Counted from the first letter of the stretch, positions 1 to 9,014 are shown. The stretch is 64,000 nt of DNA from Allomuricauda sp. NBRC 101325 (GCF_030268205.1 NZ_BSQF01000001.1:1036649-1100648), one strand, 5' to 3'. Notes: a model not told the origin generated them from the letters alone. Numbers and translations: made by a program.

Positions 1-1
1 T

Positions 2-181
2 AGATATCACCAAGCAAAAAACCTTGGAGAATTTTTAAAAGCCTTAGGGGATAAAAAAGGAATGATGATAGATAAGAACTACATGCAATGGGCTCTGGCT
101 AAAGTAGATTGGGTAGACCCATTGAAAGATAATCATGACCCAATCCTTGGTAAACATGAAGATTATTTAGATACTTTATAA
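2..181 (+). CDS. C-terminal fragment of an unrecognised protein (cut by window edge)
   Basis: An open frame enters from the left edge and ends at TAA 179-181, giving the last 59 residues of a protein rich in Lys, Asp and aromatic residues and ending HEDYLDTL. No family is recognised. It converges on the recombinase gene, and the two stop codons share the palindrome TTATAA at 176-181. It lies inside the integrated element inferred from the att site near 1539, so it is probably cargo or an element backbone gene. The frame is open for all visible codons, but the start is outside the window. Confidence 0.5.
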   Translation, partial: RYHQAKNLGEFLKALGDKKGMMIDKNYMQWALAKVDWVDPLKDNHDPILGKHEDYLDTL

Positions 182-1387
182 TAGAACTTCTATTGCACTA
201 TCAATTTCAGATGTATCTAATTCTTTCAAATAAGCCTGAGTAATAGCCATGTTTTGATGGCCCAATGATTCGCTTATTACATCGGTTGCAACCCCTTTTT
301 GCTTAAGACAATTGGCAAAGCTATGACGTGCCACATAACTTGTCACAGATTTTTCGATTTCAGCCAAATCGGCGATGGCTCTCAAATCCTTGTTATATTT
401 TTTAAGCACTTTGGTCTTACGGTTTTCAATCTGGCTTGGGGTTAGCTTGTCATGGAGCAAAATCGGAAACACATATTTTGTTTCTAATGAATTTTTACGA
501 TAATAATCCAAGATTTCCTGAACCGGAGCCAAAATCTTAATAGTAAAGTTCCCCTTGGTCTTGGAGCGTGTGTAATATATGTTCCCCCCTTTGATGTCTT
601 TCCATTTTAATTTCATCATATCGGCAAAGTTCATCCCGCGGGTATAGAAGCTAAAAACAAAATAGTTTTTGCTGTTTAAAAGCTCTTGATTTTCAGAAAT
701 GTCAACATTGATTATTTGTTTTACTTCTTCAAAGGTAAGTGCCCTTTTGGCTCCCCTTCCTTTTAATCGCGATACTTTGTATGTTCGAAAAGGATATAAA
801 GATTCCTTTACAATGTTCCTTCTGATGGCTTGGTTGTATAGAGCCCTTATGGATCGCATCCTTACGCCAATTCCGCCATCTGTGCCACCACGTGAACGTA
901 GATATGCCTCATATTTTTCAAGAAATGCTGGGGTAATGTCGGTAAAGGAAAGATCTTTATCAAACTTTAAATATCTCTGGATAGATGTACTGGTATCATT
1001 ATGGAAACGGGCATTTCCCATTCTGCCTGCTAGTTTCAACTCCTCTATTATTTCATCCCAAAAGTCAAAAACGTTTCTTCTTATAGGATTGAATGACAAC
1101 CTAAAGTTATGTTCGAATTCCCTTAAAGAGAAATCGTTTTTCTCCATTTCCAAATCTGCTATCACCCTTAACGCCCTGTCCCGAAATTTCAGCAACAACC
1201 GATTGTCTTGAATAAAATTGCTGTGGTTCTTATTGAAGGAGCCAGTACGTTCATCCCATTCTTTTGGAAAGGCATTATAAATAGTTTTAAAGTATTTAGA
1301 TCGCCTATCTTTGGTCACACGAAGGCATACCGGATAACTTCCATCGGAAAGCTGTTTTTTTCTTAAAACAGTGCGTACATTAATCAT
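176..1387 (-). CDS. tyrosine recombinase / site-specific integrase, Bacteroidota type
   Basis: Integrates and excises mobile DNA by strand exchange through a covalent phosphotyrosine. The N-terminal ~90 residues match the Arm-binding/SAM-like domain of Bacteroidota phage-type integrases, and the C-terminal half is the catalytic domain. Visible catalytic residues are Arg in TRGMNFADMMKLKW, Arg-His in SYVARHSFAN (the usual first His of HxxR is Tyr, as is common in this group), His in ESLGHQN, and the nucleophile Tyr in ITQAYLKEL near the C-terminus. The frame opens at a TTG at 1432, but the ATG at 1387 (MINVRTVLRKKQ) fits the family start, giving 403 aa. It reads away from the tRNA-derived att site 150 bp upstream, as expected for an integrase at the end of its element. 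Confidence 0.9.
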   Translation of the reverse strand: MINVRTVLRKKQLSDGSYPVCLRVTKDRRSKYFKTIYNAFPKEWDERTGSFNKNHSNFIQDNRLLLKFRDRALRVIADLEMEKNDFSLREFEHNFRLSFNPIRRNVFDFWDEIIEELKLAGRMGNARFHNDTSTSIQRYLKFDKDLSFTDITPAFLEKYEAYLRSRGGTDGGIGVRMRSIRALYNQAIRRNIVKESLYPFRTYKVSRLKGRGAKRALTFEEVKQIINVDISENQELLNSKNYFVFSFYTRGMNFADMMKLKWKDIKGGNIYYTRSKTKGNFTIKILAPVQEILDYYRKNSLETKYVFPILLHDKLTPSQIENRKTKVLKKYNKDLRAIADLAEIEKSVTSYVARHSFANCLKQKGVATDVISESLGHQNMAITQAYLKELDTSEIDSAIEVLL

Positions 1388-1538
1388 TTTCAGCGGTGTT
1401 TTGGGTACAACATAGGTACAACAAATGGTCAATTAAAGGTAGTATTGATACTTCTAAATGAAAAGAAAAAATTTGTAAAACATTGAAAATCAATATACAA
1501 GAAACCAAATGAAAATTTATGATAGCTATAAAATGCTG

Positions 1539-1581
1539 CTCATAATCAGGTGGTCCCTGGTTCGAGCCCAGGTGGGACCAC
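1539..1581 (+). other. 3' half of a tRNA (anticodon CAT): probable attR/attL of an integrated element
   Basis: Reads as anticodon loop CTCATAA, anticodon-stem 3' strand TCAGG, a five-base variable loop, T-arm CCTGG-TTCGAGC-CCAGG, acceptor strand TGGGACC and discriminator A. The D-arm, 5' acceptor strand and 5' anticodon stem are absent; unrelated AT-rich sequence precedes it. A tRNA 3' end separated from its 5' half beside an integrase is the classic scar of tRNA-targeted integration. Orientation places the element to the left and the native downstream chromosome, starting with the tRNA's terminator, to the right. The intact tRNA (Met or Ile-CAT type) should lie beyond the left edge. Confidence 0.8.
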
Positions 1582-1583
1582 TT

Positions 1584-1626
1584 AAAACCCTTTCAAGTCA
1601 CTGATTTGAAAGGGTTTTTGTTTTTT
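1584..1626 (+). terminator. rho-independent terminator, originally of the tRNA
   Basis: Thirteen-bp perfect stem (AAAACCCTTTCAA at 1584-1596 with TTGAAAGGGTTTT at 1606-1618), 9-base loop, then a T-rich tail. It begins 3 bases after the tRNA 3' end, so it is the natural terminator of the interrupted tRNA transcript. The stem is identical to that of the terminator at 3072-3108. Confidence 0.85.
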
Positions 1627-1818
1627 ATGACAACTTCATAGCCTCGACGTACTCAAAACCACCATTTTATATTATCTCATTTTGAGACATTAGAAAAAAA
1701 CACCTTATCTTGGTAATTACATCCATTGTGATCAAGGCATGTTCTTCTGCAGTATTAAAAGCTTACTTTAAAAAAGGACTGCCGGCACCACATAAATAAA
1801 AACTAAACAGAATTAAAA

Positions 1819-3033
1819 ATGAAAAAACTATCAAACAAACTAGGTCTGTGCCGTTTGCAATTATTGCTAATGGTTTTATGCCTGCCCTTAATGGCAATCG
1901 GTCAGGAAGTGGGATCCATGGAGCGATTGGTCTCCCCCGAAATTGCCGATGACAATTCCGTAACATTTAGAATTAAGGCACCAAAAGCCGAAAAGGTTGT
2001 ACTATCTGGCAATTGGATGCCATCCGTACCAATTGAAGGAGGAATGGGCATGACCCGCCAGACCGTGGAGCTGACCAAAGATGATAACGGGGTTTGGTCC
2101 ACCACTGTAGGGCCATTGGAGCCCGAACTTTACGGGTACACCTTTTTAGTGGACGATGTGAACACTTTGGACACGGCAAATTTAATGGTAGCGCGCGATG
2201 GGACTTTCCGAACAGAAAATGTATTGTACATTCCCGGAGAAGCTTCAGACCTTTATTGGGCCAAAACCGGACCAAAGGGCACCGTTCACAAAATTTGGTA
2301 TGAGTCACCAACTTTGGATTTAACCCGAAGAATGTTCGTTTACACGCCTCCAGGATATGAGGATAGCAATGAAAACTACCCTGTATTGTATCTATTGCAT
2401 GGTGGAGGTGGAGACGAGGAGGCTTGGCCAACCCTTGGAGTTGCAAACCATATTTTGGACAACCTTATTAATTCAGGAAAAGCTGAACCAATGATTGTGG
2501 TAATGACCAACGGGAATCCAACCCAAGCCGCAGCAATTACGGTAAGTCCTAAAATTAAGCCAAGCAACCAACCCGCTGGCGGAATGGCCAATATGTTGTT
2601 CGAAAAGAGTTTGGTAAACGATGTAATCCCTTACGTTGAATCACATTTTCAAGTTAAAGCCAATAAAGAAAATCGTGCATTGACAGGTTTGAGCATGGGT
2701 GGTTTGCAGACCCTGAACACCTCATTTGAGAATCCGGATTTGTTCGATTACATCGGCGTAATGAGTATGGGCTTTGCGGATTTGAGTCGTTTTGGAATTG
2801 AGGTGGATCATTCCAAAAGAGGACAACAAATAGATGCATTAAAAGCTGCCGACCCTAAATTGTATTGGATTGCTTGTGGTACGGATGATTTCTTATTCCA
2901 AAGTGTTGTTGATATGCGCACGGAATTGGACAAACACGATTTTGAATACACCTATCGCGAAAGTACAGGCGGACACACTTGGTCTAACTGGAGAATCTAC
3001 CTGTCGGAATTCGCGCCTATGCTTTTTAAATAA
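1819..3033 (+). CDS. secreted alpha/beta-hydrolase esterase (CE1/esterase D-like) with N-terminal E-set domain
   Basis: 404-aa exported enzyme. A signal peptide (MKKLSNK..., hydrophobic to about residue 26, ending AIGQ) is followed by an immunoglobulin-like/CBM48-type domain (about 35-140) and an esterase D-type hydrolase domain (about 160-404). The oxyanion-region loop HGGGGDEEAW, the nucleophile elbow GLSMGG with Ser292, Asp in CGTDDF and the C-terminal His in GGHTWSNW form the expected triad. The same architecture occurs in Bacteroidota acetyl-xylan and feruloyl esterases acting on plant or algal polysaccharides; the substrate here is unknown. It is monocistronic, bracketed by two terminators with identical stems. 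Confidence 0.87.
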   Translation: MKKLSNKLGLCRLQLLLMVLCLPLMAIGQEVGSMERLVSPEIADDNSVTFRIKAPKAEKVVLSGNWMPSVPIEGGMGMTRQTVELTKDDNGVWSTTVGPLEPELYGYTFLVDDVNTLDTANLMVARDGTFRTENVLYIPGEASDLYWAKTGPKGTVHKIWYESPTLDLTRRMFVYTPPGYEDSNENYPVLYLLHGGGGDEEAWPTLGVANHILDNLINSGKAEPMIVVMTNGNPTQAAAITVSPKIKPSNQPAGGMANMLFEKSLVNDVIPYVESHFQVKANKENRALTGLSMGGLQTLNTSFENPDLFDYIGVMSMGFADLSRFGIEVDHSKRGQQIDALKAADPKLYWIACGTDDFLFQSVVDMRTELDKHDFEYTYRESTGGHTWSNWRIYLSEFAPMLFK

Positions 3034-3071
3034 AATATAGCTATTCACACAATGTGAATCTTGGATAATTT

Positions 3072-3108
3072 AAAACCCTTTCAAGTTGATGATTTGAAAG
3101 GGTTTTTT
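3072..3108 (+). terminator. rho-independent terminator after the esterase gene
   Basis: Thirteen-bp stem (3072-3084 with 3094-3106), 9-base loop, T tail. Stem sequence is identical to the terminator at 1584-1626; only five loop bases differ. Confidence 0.85.
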
Positions 3109-3158
3109 AATGCCAAAACTTCAAGTCAATTTAAATCCTAGAACACAACTTTTCCTTG

Positions 3159-3166
3159 TAAGTTTG
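3159..3166 (+). promoter_or_regulatory. -7 element TAAGTTTG of the hutG-hutF promoter
   Basis: Exact match to the Bacteroidota TAnnTTTG element, 30 bp before the hutG ATG and just after a terminator, so it is well placed to start the hutGF transcript. No correctly spaced upstream TTG is visible. Confidence 0.45.
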
Positions 3167-3196
3167 TAGGGTTTGAATTTCGAAATCAATTACCGC

Positions 3197-3991
3197 ATGA
3201 ACCTTTTCAACATCATAGAACCCACTTCAACTAAAGTTCCGATAATTATAAGTTCGCCACATTCGGGAACGTATTTTCCTGAACCGATTGCTGAAAAGTT
3301 TCGACCAGAAATGATTGAAAAGCCAGACGACACGGACTGGTTTATTGACAAATTGTACAATTTTGCACCCGATTTGGGCATTACCATGATCATGGCAAAT
3401 TACAGCCGTTGGGTCATCGATTTAAATCGTGATCCCGACAGTAAACCCTTATATGATGATGGCAGGGTGATTACAGGATTGTGTCCGACCACTAATTTTA
3501 ATGGAGACCCTTTGTACCGAAATGAAACTCCTGATGAAGCGGAAGTTGAATCCAGAATCAAAAATTATTATAGGCCTTACCACGATAAAATTGCAGAGCT
3601 TTTGGAAGAAACCAAACAGCAATTTGGAAAAGCATTGTTGTTCGATGCGCATTCCATTCGAAAAGTGGTGCCCGGCATTCAAAAAGACCCCTTTCCAGAT
3701 TTGATTTTAGGGGATAATGAGGGTAAAACGGCTTCCCAAGCACTCATAAATATAACTTTGGGCGTTCTAAATAAATCAGGAAAAACAGTTGAGCACAATC
3801 ATCCTTTTAAGGGTGGACACATCACAAGATCATTCGGAAATCCATCAGAAAACATTCATGCTTTACAGCTAGAAATGGCCAAAACCAATTATATGGACGA
3901 TACCGAAACCGAATACCACGGCGAACGTGCGGAGGAGACCAGAAAAAATTTAAAGCAGTTGTTTCAAGAGTTGATATGCATTCTAAAATGA
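3197..3991 (+). CDS. hutG: N-formylglutamate amidohydrolase
   Basis: Hydrolyses N-formyl-L-glutamate to glutamate and formate, the last step of the five-step histidine degradation route. 264 aa from the ATG at 3197; an in-frame TTG at 3173 is less likely and lies too close to the promoter element. Family hallmarks visible: SSPHSGTYFP near the N-terminus, DDTDWFIDKL, SRWVIDLNRDPDS and LFDAHSIR. The stop overlaps the hutF start as ATGA (3988-3991), so the two are translationally coupled. This coupling also settles which amidohydrolase subfamily both belong to. Confidence 0.88.
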   Translation: MNLFNIIEPTSTKVPIIISSPHSGTYFPEPIAEKFRPEMIEKPDDTDWFIDKLYNFAPDLGITMIMANYSRWVIDLNRDPDSKPLYDDGRVITGLCPTTNFNGDPLYRNETPDEAEVESRIKNYYRPYHDKIAELLEETKQQFGKALLFDAHSIRKVVPGIQKDPFPDLILGDNEGKTASQALINITLGVLNKSGKTVEHNHPFKGGHITRSFGNPSENIHALQLEMAKTNYMDDTETEYHGERAEETRKNLKQLFQELICILK

Positions 3992-5367
3992 ACAAGAAAT
4001 TAAAATTTAAGGGGCTTCTTACCATAAATGGTTGGTTAGAAAATGCCGTAGCAGAGATAGATGAAAATGGAAAATTGGTGTCCATTTCTGAAGATCAAAC
4101 TGCTGCTGTAGAATATACTGATGGGTATGCGCTACCAGGCTTTCAAAATGCCCATTCCCATGCGTTTCAATATGCCATGGCGGGTTTGGCGGAGCTGCAT
4201 GAAGGTACTGGAACCCCTGACGATTTTTGGAGTTGGCGAAATGCCATGTACAATTTGGCGTTGACCGTTTCTCCTGAACATTTGGAGGACATTGCCAGTA
4301 TGCTTTATGCAGAAATGGCACGACACGGGTACACCGCGGTTGCCGAATTCCATTATTTGCATCATGATGTAAACGGCAAACCGTATTCCAATTTGGCCGA
4401 GCATGGCGAACGATTGATTTCCGCGGCAACTAAGGCTGGAATCCATATCACTTTAGTGCCTATGTTCTACCAGCAAGGTGGATTTGGACTTCCTGCCGAA
4501 AGCAAACAAAGACGATTTATTTCCGCAACCGTAGAAGATTATTATCGTCTATTGGAAAGTACTGCCGAAGCAACAAAACAATACCAAAATGCGAATTACG
4601 GTATGGGACTTCATTCCTTGAGGGCAGTGCATGAAGAGGACATTCTTTCGGTCTGCAATAGTTTTAAAAATAATATTCCCTTTCACATTCACATCTCGGA
4701 ACAAAAAAAAGAGGTGGAAGATTGCTTGAAGTTTTATGGAAAAAGACCTGTGGAATGGTTGCTCGATAATTGTCAGGTCACCGAGAATTTTCATTTGGTA
4801 CATGCTACCCATTTAAATGAAGATGAGGTAAAAGGGATTGCCAAATCCAAGGCAAATGTGGTGCTCTGTCCATCCACCGAAGGAAATTTGGGAGATGGTC
4901 TTTTCGCGTTCGAACAATTTAAAAATCAGAATGGAAATTGGAGCATTGGTACCGATAGTCATGTTGGATTAAACCCTTTTGAGGAGCTTCGCATTTTGGA
5001 TTATGGCCAACGACTCACTTCACACAAGCGCAACACCTTTTACCAACCCTTAAAGGGCGATAGCGGGTTCAATGCGATAGAAATGGCGTGGAAAACGGGT
5101 AAAAAAGCAATGGGAGAAAACCGAAACGACTTTTTCGAAATAGGTCAATCTTTTGACGCTGCTGTGATGGATGCAAAAACCCCATTGTTGGCTAGCACCG
5201 CCACCAAAAATTTGTGTAACACCTTTGTCTACTCCAGTGATGCATCCAATATTTTGGGCACCATGGTTCAGGGCAAGTGGGTCTCTCAAAACGGCAGACA
5301 TGTGAACTATGACTCCATTTATGAAAACTTTCAAAAAACCATGAAAGAATTGGGTTGTAGGTTGTAA
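3988..5367 (+). CDS. hutF: formimidoylglutamate deiminase
   Basis: Converts N-formimino-L-glutamate to N-formylglutamate and ammonia, feeding HutG. 459-aa metal-dependent amidohydrolase. HutF traits: AHSHAFQYAMAG (metal-binding HxH), DDFWSWRNAMY, VAEFHYLHHD, HIHISEQ, LVHATHL and the metal Asp in GTDSH. The ATG at 3988 overlaps the hutG stop by four bases and is preferred over the ATG at 3976, which lies inside hutG. hutU, hutH and hutI are not in this window. A guanine deaminase or chlorohydrolase is the main alternative, but the HutG partner and the FWSWR motif favour HutF. Confidence 0.88.
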   Translation: MNKKLKFKGLLTINGWLENAVAEIDENGKLVSISEDQTAAVEYTDGYALPGFQNAHSHAFQYAMAGLAELHEGTGTPDDFWSWRNAMYNLALTVSPEHLEDIASMLYAEMARHGYTAVAEFHYLHHDVNGKPYSNLAEHGERLISAATKAGIHITLVPMFYQQGGFGLPAESKQRRFISATVEDYYRLLESTAEATKQYQNANYGMGLHSLRAVHEEDILSVCNSFKNNIPFHIHISEQKKEVEDCLKFYGKRPVEWLLDNCQVTENFHLVHATHLNEDEVKGIAKSKANVVLCPSTEGNLGDGLFAFEQFKNQNGNWSIGTDSHVGLNPFEELRILDYGQRLTSHKRNTFYQPLKGDSGFNAIEMAWKTGKKAMGENRNDFFEIGQSFDAAVMDAKTPLLASTATKNLCNTFVYSSDASNILGTMVQGKWVSQNGRHVNYDSIYENFQKTMKELGCRL

Positions 5368-5432
5368 GTGTAAAATAGACTATCTAATTGTCAGGTCATT
5401 TCATCAAAAAGGCAATTTTTTTGGAATGTTAA

Positions 5433-5449
5433 AGCAATTATAAATTGCT
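5433..5449. repeat. short inverted repeat in the M14 peptidase leader
   Basis: AGCAAT (5433-5438) and ATTGCT (5444-5449) pair around a 5-base loop. No T tract follows, so it is not a terminator; an operator or leader hairpin is possible. Nothing else is recognised in 5368-5587. Confidence 0.3.
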
Positions 5450-5587
5450 GACAATTTCTTGATTTTGGACAATCATCGCCATCAAACTAATAAAAATAGG
5501 TGTGCCTACAACAATTCAATGGACTACAATTTAATTAGCTCCCTACAATTGCTTAATTTTCAGTCCAATTATAACTAACTCAAAAAA

Positions 5588-8203
5588 ATGATTTCTAAAA
5601 TTGCAAACCTCAAAACATTGCTGTTTTCTACTGCGATGTCTTTGACATGCGCTTCTGCCTTGGTTGCGCAAAAAGTTCCCTCACCAAAAGATGTGTACGG
5701 ATTTGAAGTGGGTGCGGACTACAAATTAGCCGACTACTCACAAATTGAAGATTACCTTACCAAGTTGGACAATGCTTCCGACAGGGTTCAAAAAATTGAA
5801 ATTGGGGAAACCGTTCTTGGTCGTAAAATGTACGTGATGTTCATTTCAACCAAAGAGAACTTGGACCAATTGGACAAATGGAAAGACATCAGCACCAAAA
5901 TGGCCCGCGCCACGGTAACCGATGCCGAAGCCCAAAAATTATCTGAAGAAGGAAAAGCCATCGTTTGGATTGACGGCGGGATGCACTCCACAGAGTTGGC
6001 GCACGGACAAATGACCTCTGAGTTGGCCTACACTTTGGCAACTTCAGAAACCAAAGAAATGCAGGACATCAGGGAAAATGTAATTACCATCCTTATGCCT
6101 GTAATGAACCCAGATGGATTGGATATTGTAGTGGATTGGTACCGCCAAAACATGGGTACGGCCTACGAAACTTCCCGCCCTCCGGTTTTGTACCACTATT
6201 ACATGGGACACGATAACAACAGGGACTGGTTTATGAACACTCAGCCAGAAACCTACAACGTGACCAAGATTTTGTACAACGAGTGGTATCCTCAGATTGT
6301 GTACAACCACCACCAATCATCCCCAGCATGGACTAAAATTTCCATTCCTCCTTATGCGGATCCTGTAAACCCAAACATTAACCCAGCCATCACCGCTGCA
6401 GTAAGTGAAGTAGGTTCTGCCATGTCCAAAAGATTTTCATTGGAAAACATGCCTGGTGCCATTGCCGATAACAACTATACCATGTTCTGGAATGGTGGAG
6501 GTAGAACTGTGCCTTACTACCACAACATGATCGGTATTTTGACCGAAACAGGTCACACCACGCCAACCCCAAGATTTTACGACCCTAAAAAACTTCCAAA
6601 ATTGGTTGCGGGCACAACCCCAACCGATGGAACCGACATTATGTATGCCGACGTTTGGAAAGGCGGGGAATCCCACTTTAGAGATGCTGTGGATTATATG
6701 TTGACCGCTACTTGGGCCACTTTGGATTTGGCTGCTGATAGAAAAAGTGATTACCTGTACAATATCTACAGAATGGGTAAGGACGCCATTAAAAAAGGCG
6801 ATACCGAAGGATTGTTTGCTTACGTAATCGACAAAAACCAATGGGATTCCTTTGAAGCGGTAAACCTGATCAATGTATTGCTTCGTGGTGGAATTGAAGT
6901 GGAGCAAGCTACCAAGGATTTTACCGTTGGAGATAAAAAATACGAGAAAGGTTCTTACGTGATCTACACAGGTCAAGCTTTCAGACCTTACTTGATTGAT
7001 TTAATGGAGAAACAAAACTACCCAACCCGTTTCCAGTATCCAGGCGGACCTCCAGACACCCCTTACGATTTGGCAGGATGGACGTTGCCTTTGCAAATGG
7101 GCATCGATGTGGATAGAATCGCAGACTCTTTTAAAGCTCCAACCGAAAAAGTATCTGGTTTGGTGGATTATTATGAAGGAAGCGTAAACAAAAGTGGTTC
7201 TTTTGGGTATGCACTTAGTGTAAACACCAATGCATCTGTAGTGGCTACCAACAAAGTTTTGAAAGCTGGTGGTACAGCCTACAAAGCCATGACAGAATTT
7301 AAAGCTGGAAAAACCACCTTCCCAGCAGGATCTTATGTGGTTTCTGGCGATAAGGAATTGATGGAATCTTTGGCCGATGAGTACGGATTGGAGTTCGAAG
7401 GTTTGGCCGCGAAACCAGAAGTACAGTTGACCAAAATCCATTTGCCAAAAGTTGGATTGTACAAATCTTGGCAAGCCAACATGGATGAAGGATGGACTCG
7501 TTTTGTAATGGATGAGTACGAATTCGATATGGATACCCTTCACGATGCTGACATCAAAACCAAAGACTTGTCCAAGTACGATGCGATTATTATTCCATCA
7601 CAAAGACCAAGTTCCATTTTGCATGGAAACAATACTCTGGACATGCCTGAGCAATTTACAGGAGGTGTTGGTTTGGATGGTTCCTTGGCATTGAGCAACT
7701 ATGTGAAAGAAGGAGGGACATTAATCGCTTTTGATGAAGCAAGTAACTTTGTGATCGAGCAATTTGGACTTCCTTTAAGCGATGCCACAGAAAGAGCGGA
7801 CAGTAAGGATTTCTTTATTCCTGGTTCTTTGATCAAAACAGGAATCGACACCACCAACCCGATTGCGTTTGGTATGAAGGATACTGTTTCTGTTTCTTTC
7901 AACAGATCCAGAGCATTCGTGATTGATAAGCAACGTAAAAGTGGCGAAGGCGGAACAGAGGACATTAAAGATGCTCCCGCTCCAGAAGTTGAGGTAATTG
8001 CCAACTATGCCGCTAAAGGTTTGTTGATGAGTGGTTGGGCCATGGGCGAAGAGCGTTACATCGCTAAAAAGCCTGCTTTGGTTAAAGCAAAATACGGAAA
8101 AGGTTCTGCAGTTTTGTTTGCGTTCAGACCACAGTTCCGTGCGCAACCAAGAGGCACCTACAAATTGATCTTTAATGCCATTTACGAAGCTGCTTCGGAA
8201 TAG
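5588..8203 (+). CDS. secreted M14-family zinc metallocarboxypeptidase, 871 aa
   Basis: Exported peptidase with an N-terminal signal peptide (hydrophobic to about residue 27, ending LVAQ). The M14 domain spans roughly residues 40-350: zinc ligands His133 and Glu136 in GGMHSTELAHG, further His residues in YNHHQSS, and an acidic TETGHTTPT segment. The remaining ~500 residues include a flavodoxin/GATase-1-like fold around YDAIIIPSQRPSS. This long architecture is common in marine Bacteroidota and is far larger than classical carboxypeptidases. Likely role: periplasmic or extracellular peptide degradation. It is monocistronic and ends at a strong terminator. The 220-bp leader holds a small palindrome at 5433-5449. 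Confidence 0.85.
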   Translation: MISKIANLKTLLFSTAMSLTCASALVAQKVPSPKDVYGFEVGADYKLADYSQIEDYLTKLDNASDRVQKIEIGETVLGRKMYVMFISTKENLDQLDKWKDISTKMARATVTDAEAQKLSEEGKAIVWIDGGMHSTELAHGQMTSELAYTLATSETKEMQDIRENVITILMPVMNPDGLDIVVDWYRQNMGTAYETSRPPVLYHYYMGHDNNRDWFMNTQPETYNVTKILYNEWYPQIVYNHHQSSPAWTKISIPPYADPVNPNINPAITAAVSEVGSAMSKRFSLENMPGAIADNNYTMFWNGGGRTVPYYHNMIGILTETGHTTPTPRFYDPKKLPKLVAGTTPTDGTDIMYADVWKGGESHFRDAVDYMLTATWATLDLAADRKSDYLYNIYRMGKDAIKKGDTEGLFAYVIDKNQWDSFEAVNLINVLLRGGIEVEQATKDFTVGDKKYEKGSYVIYTGQAFRPYLIDLMEKQNYPTRFQYPGGPPDTPYDLAGWTLPLQMGIDVDRIADSFKAPTEKVSGLVDYYEGSVNKSGSFGYALSVNTNASVVATNKVLKAGGTAYKAMTEFKAGKTTFPAGSYVVSGDKELMESLADEYGLEFEGLAAKPEVQLTKIHLPKVGLYKSWQANMDEGWTRFVMDEYEFDMDTLHDADIKTKDLSKYDAIIIPSQRPSSILHGNNTLDMPEQFTGGVGLDGSLALSNYVKEGGTLIAFDEASNFVIEQFGLPLSDATERADSKDFFIPGSLIKTGIDTTNPIAFGMKDTVSVSFNRSRAFVIDKQRKSGEGGTEDIKDAPAPEVEVIANYAAKGLLMSGWAMGEERYIAKKPALVKAKYGKGSAVLFAFRPQFRAQPRGTYKLIFNAIYEAASE

Positions 8204-8227
8204 TGCTTAAAATATATTAGTGTAAAG

Positions 8228-8256
8228 AAAGGTCCGACAATTGTCGGACCTTTTTT
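8228..8256. terminator. bidirectional terminator between M14 peptidase and TauE permease
   Basis: Perfect 26-bp palindrome, arms 8228-8240 and 8241-8253 (stem GGTCCGAC/GTCGGACC), with an A tract before and a T tract after, so it can stop transcription from both convergent genes. Confidence 0.9.
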
Positions 8257-8258
8257 AT

Positions 8259-9014
8259 TTATCTAAAAAGAATCGCAACCGCTCCAATCGCTGTCACTAT
8301 CAAAATAAAGCGTTTGTAGTTTTTTTCATTGATTTTCTTTACCAAGAACACCCCCAAGGTCAGACCCAAAAAAATAGCAGGCAATAATTTTAAGTTGATG
8401 GCTAGGGTTTCAGGAGTAACCGTTTTCCATATCCAAATATGAAAGGGTAACTTAAAAAAGTTAGTGATCAAGAACAACCAAGCTGCAGTGCCTACAAATT
8501 CATTTTTGGGCAATCGCATCGCTAAAAAGAAAATATTGGTAAAGGCTCCCGCCAAGTTTCCGATCATGGTGCAAATTCCGGCTAAAATCCCCATCGAACC
8601 AGAAAACAACCAATGCGATGGCACACTTTCCGACTTTCTTCGGTCCCAAAACAACAAAAGCCCCAAGCTCAAAAATATCACGATCACCATACCCCATTTA
8701 AACTCGGTTTCGGGCAAATCTTTTCCAATTAAAACCCCGACCAGAATTCCCAGAATCATCCATGGCAGAAACTTTAAAATATACTTCCATTGGGTGTGGC
8801 GATTGTAATAGACTACGGCAAAAATATCGCCTACCAGCAATAAAGGAATAAAAAGTCCGGTACTTGCTCGCGAACCAAATGCAAGTGCCATCAGCGTCAC
8901 ATTAAATATGGACATACCTTTTAAGCCCGCTTTGGAGACTCCCATCAAGAATACTGCGGTGGCCGCCATGGTCCAAGCTGCAATCGAAATATCGGAGAGG
9001 GAAGAAAGAAACAT
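8259..9014 (-). CDS. TauE/SafE-family sulfite exporter-like permease
   Basis: 251-aa integral membrane protein with about eight hydrophobic segments, and glycine-rich repeats such as GVSKAGLKGMSIFNVTLM at the N-terminus and MGILAGICTMIGNLAGAF in the middle, which are the paired TauE/SafE half-repeats. The family exports sulfite, sulfoacetate and related organic anions; the substrate here is unknown. Divergent from the sodium symporter gene 68 bp away; converges on the M14 gene at a shared terminator. Confidence 0.85.
   Translation of the reverse strand: MFLSSLSDISIAAWTMAATAVFLMGVSKAGLKGMSIFNVTLMALAFGSRASTGLFIPLLLVGDIFAVVYYNRHTQWKYILKFLPWMILGILVGVLIGKDLPETEFKWGMVIVIFLSLGLLLFWDRRKSESVPSHWLFSGSMGILAGICTMIGNLAGAFTNIFFLAMRLPKNEFVGTAAWLFLITNFFKLPFHIWIWKTVTPETLAINLKLLPAIFLGLTLGVFLVKKINEKNYKRFILIVTAIGAVAILFR

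Larger units (their letters stand above)
1388..1818. other. intergenic stretch: integrase leader, att site, terminator, esterase leader
   Basis: This 431-bp stretch has no convincing gene. It holds an AT-rich leader for the integrase (1388-1538), the 3' tRNA fragment (1539-1581), a strong hairpin terminator (1584-1626), and an AT-rich segment before the esterase. No exact TAnnTTTG promoter was found for either flanking gene. Confidence 0.6.

Noticed and set aside
699-1211. 170-aa plus-strand ORF
   Set aside because: Antisense shadow of the recombinase; no recognisable domain.
1500-1581. A complete tRNA gene ending at 1581
   Set aside because: Only the 3' half folds; the 5' acceptor strand and D-arm are missing and the preceding bases do not pair.
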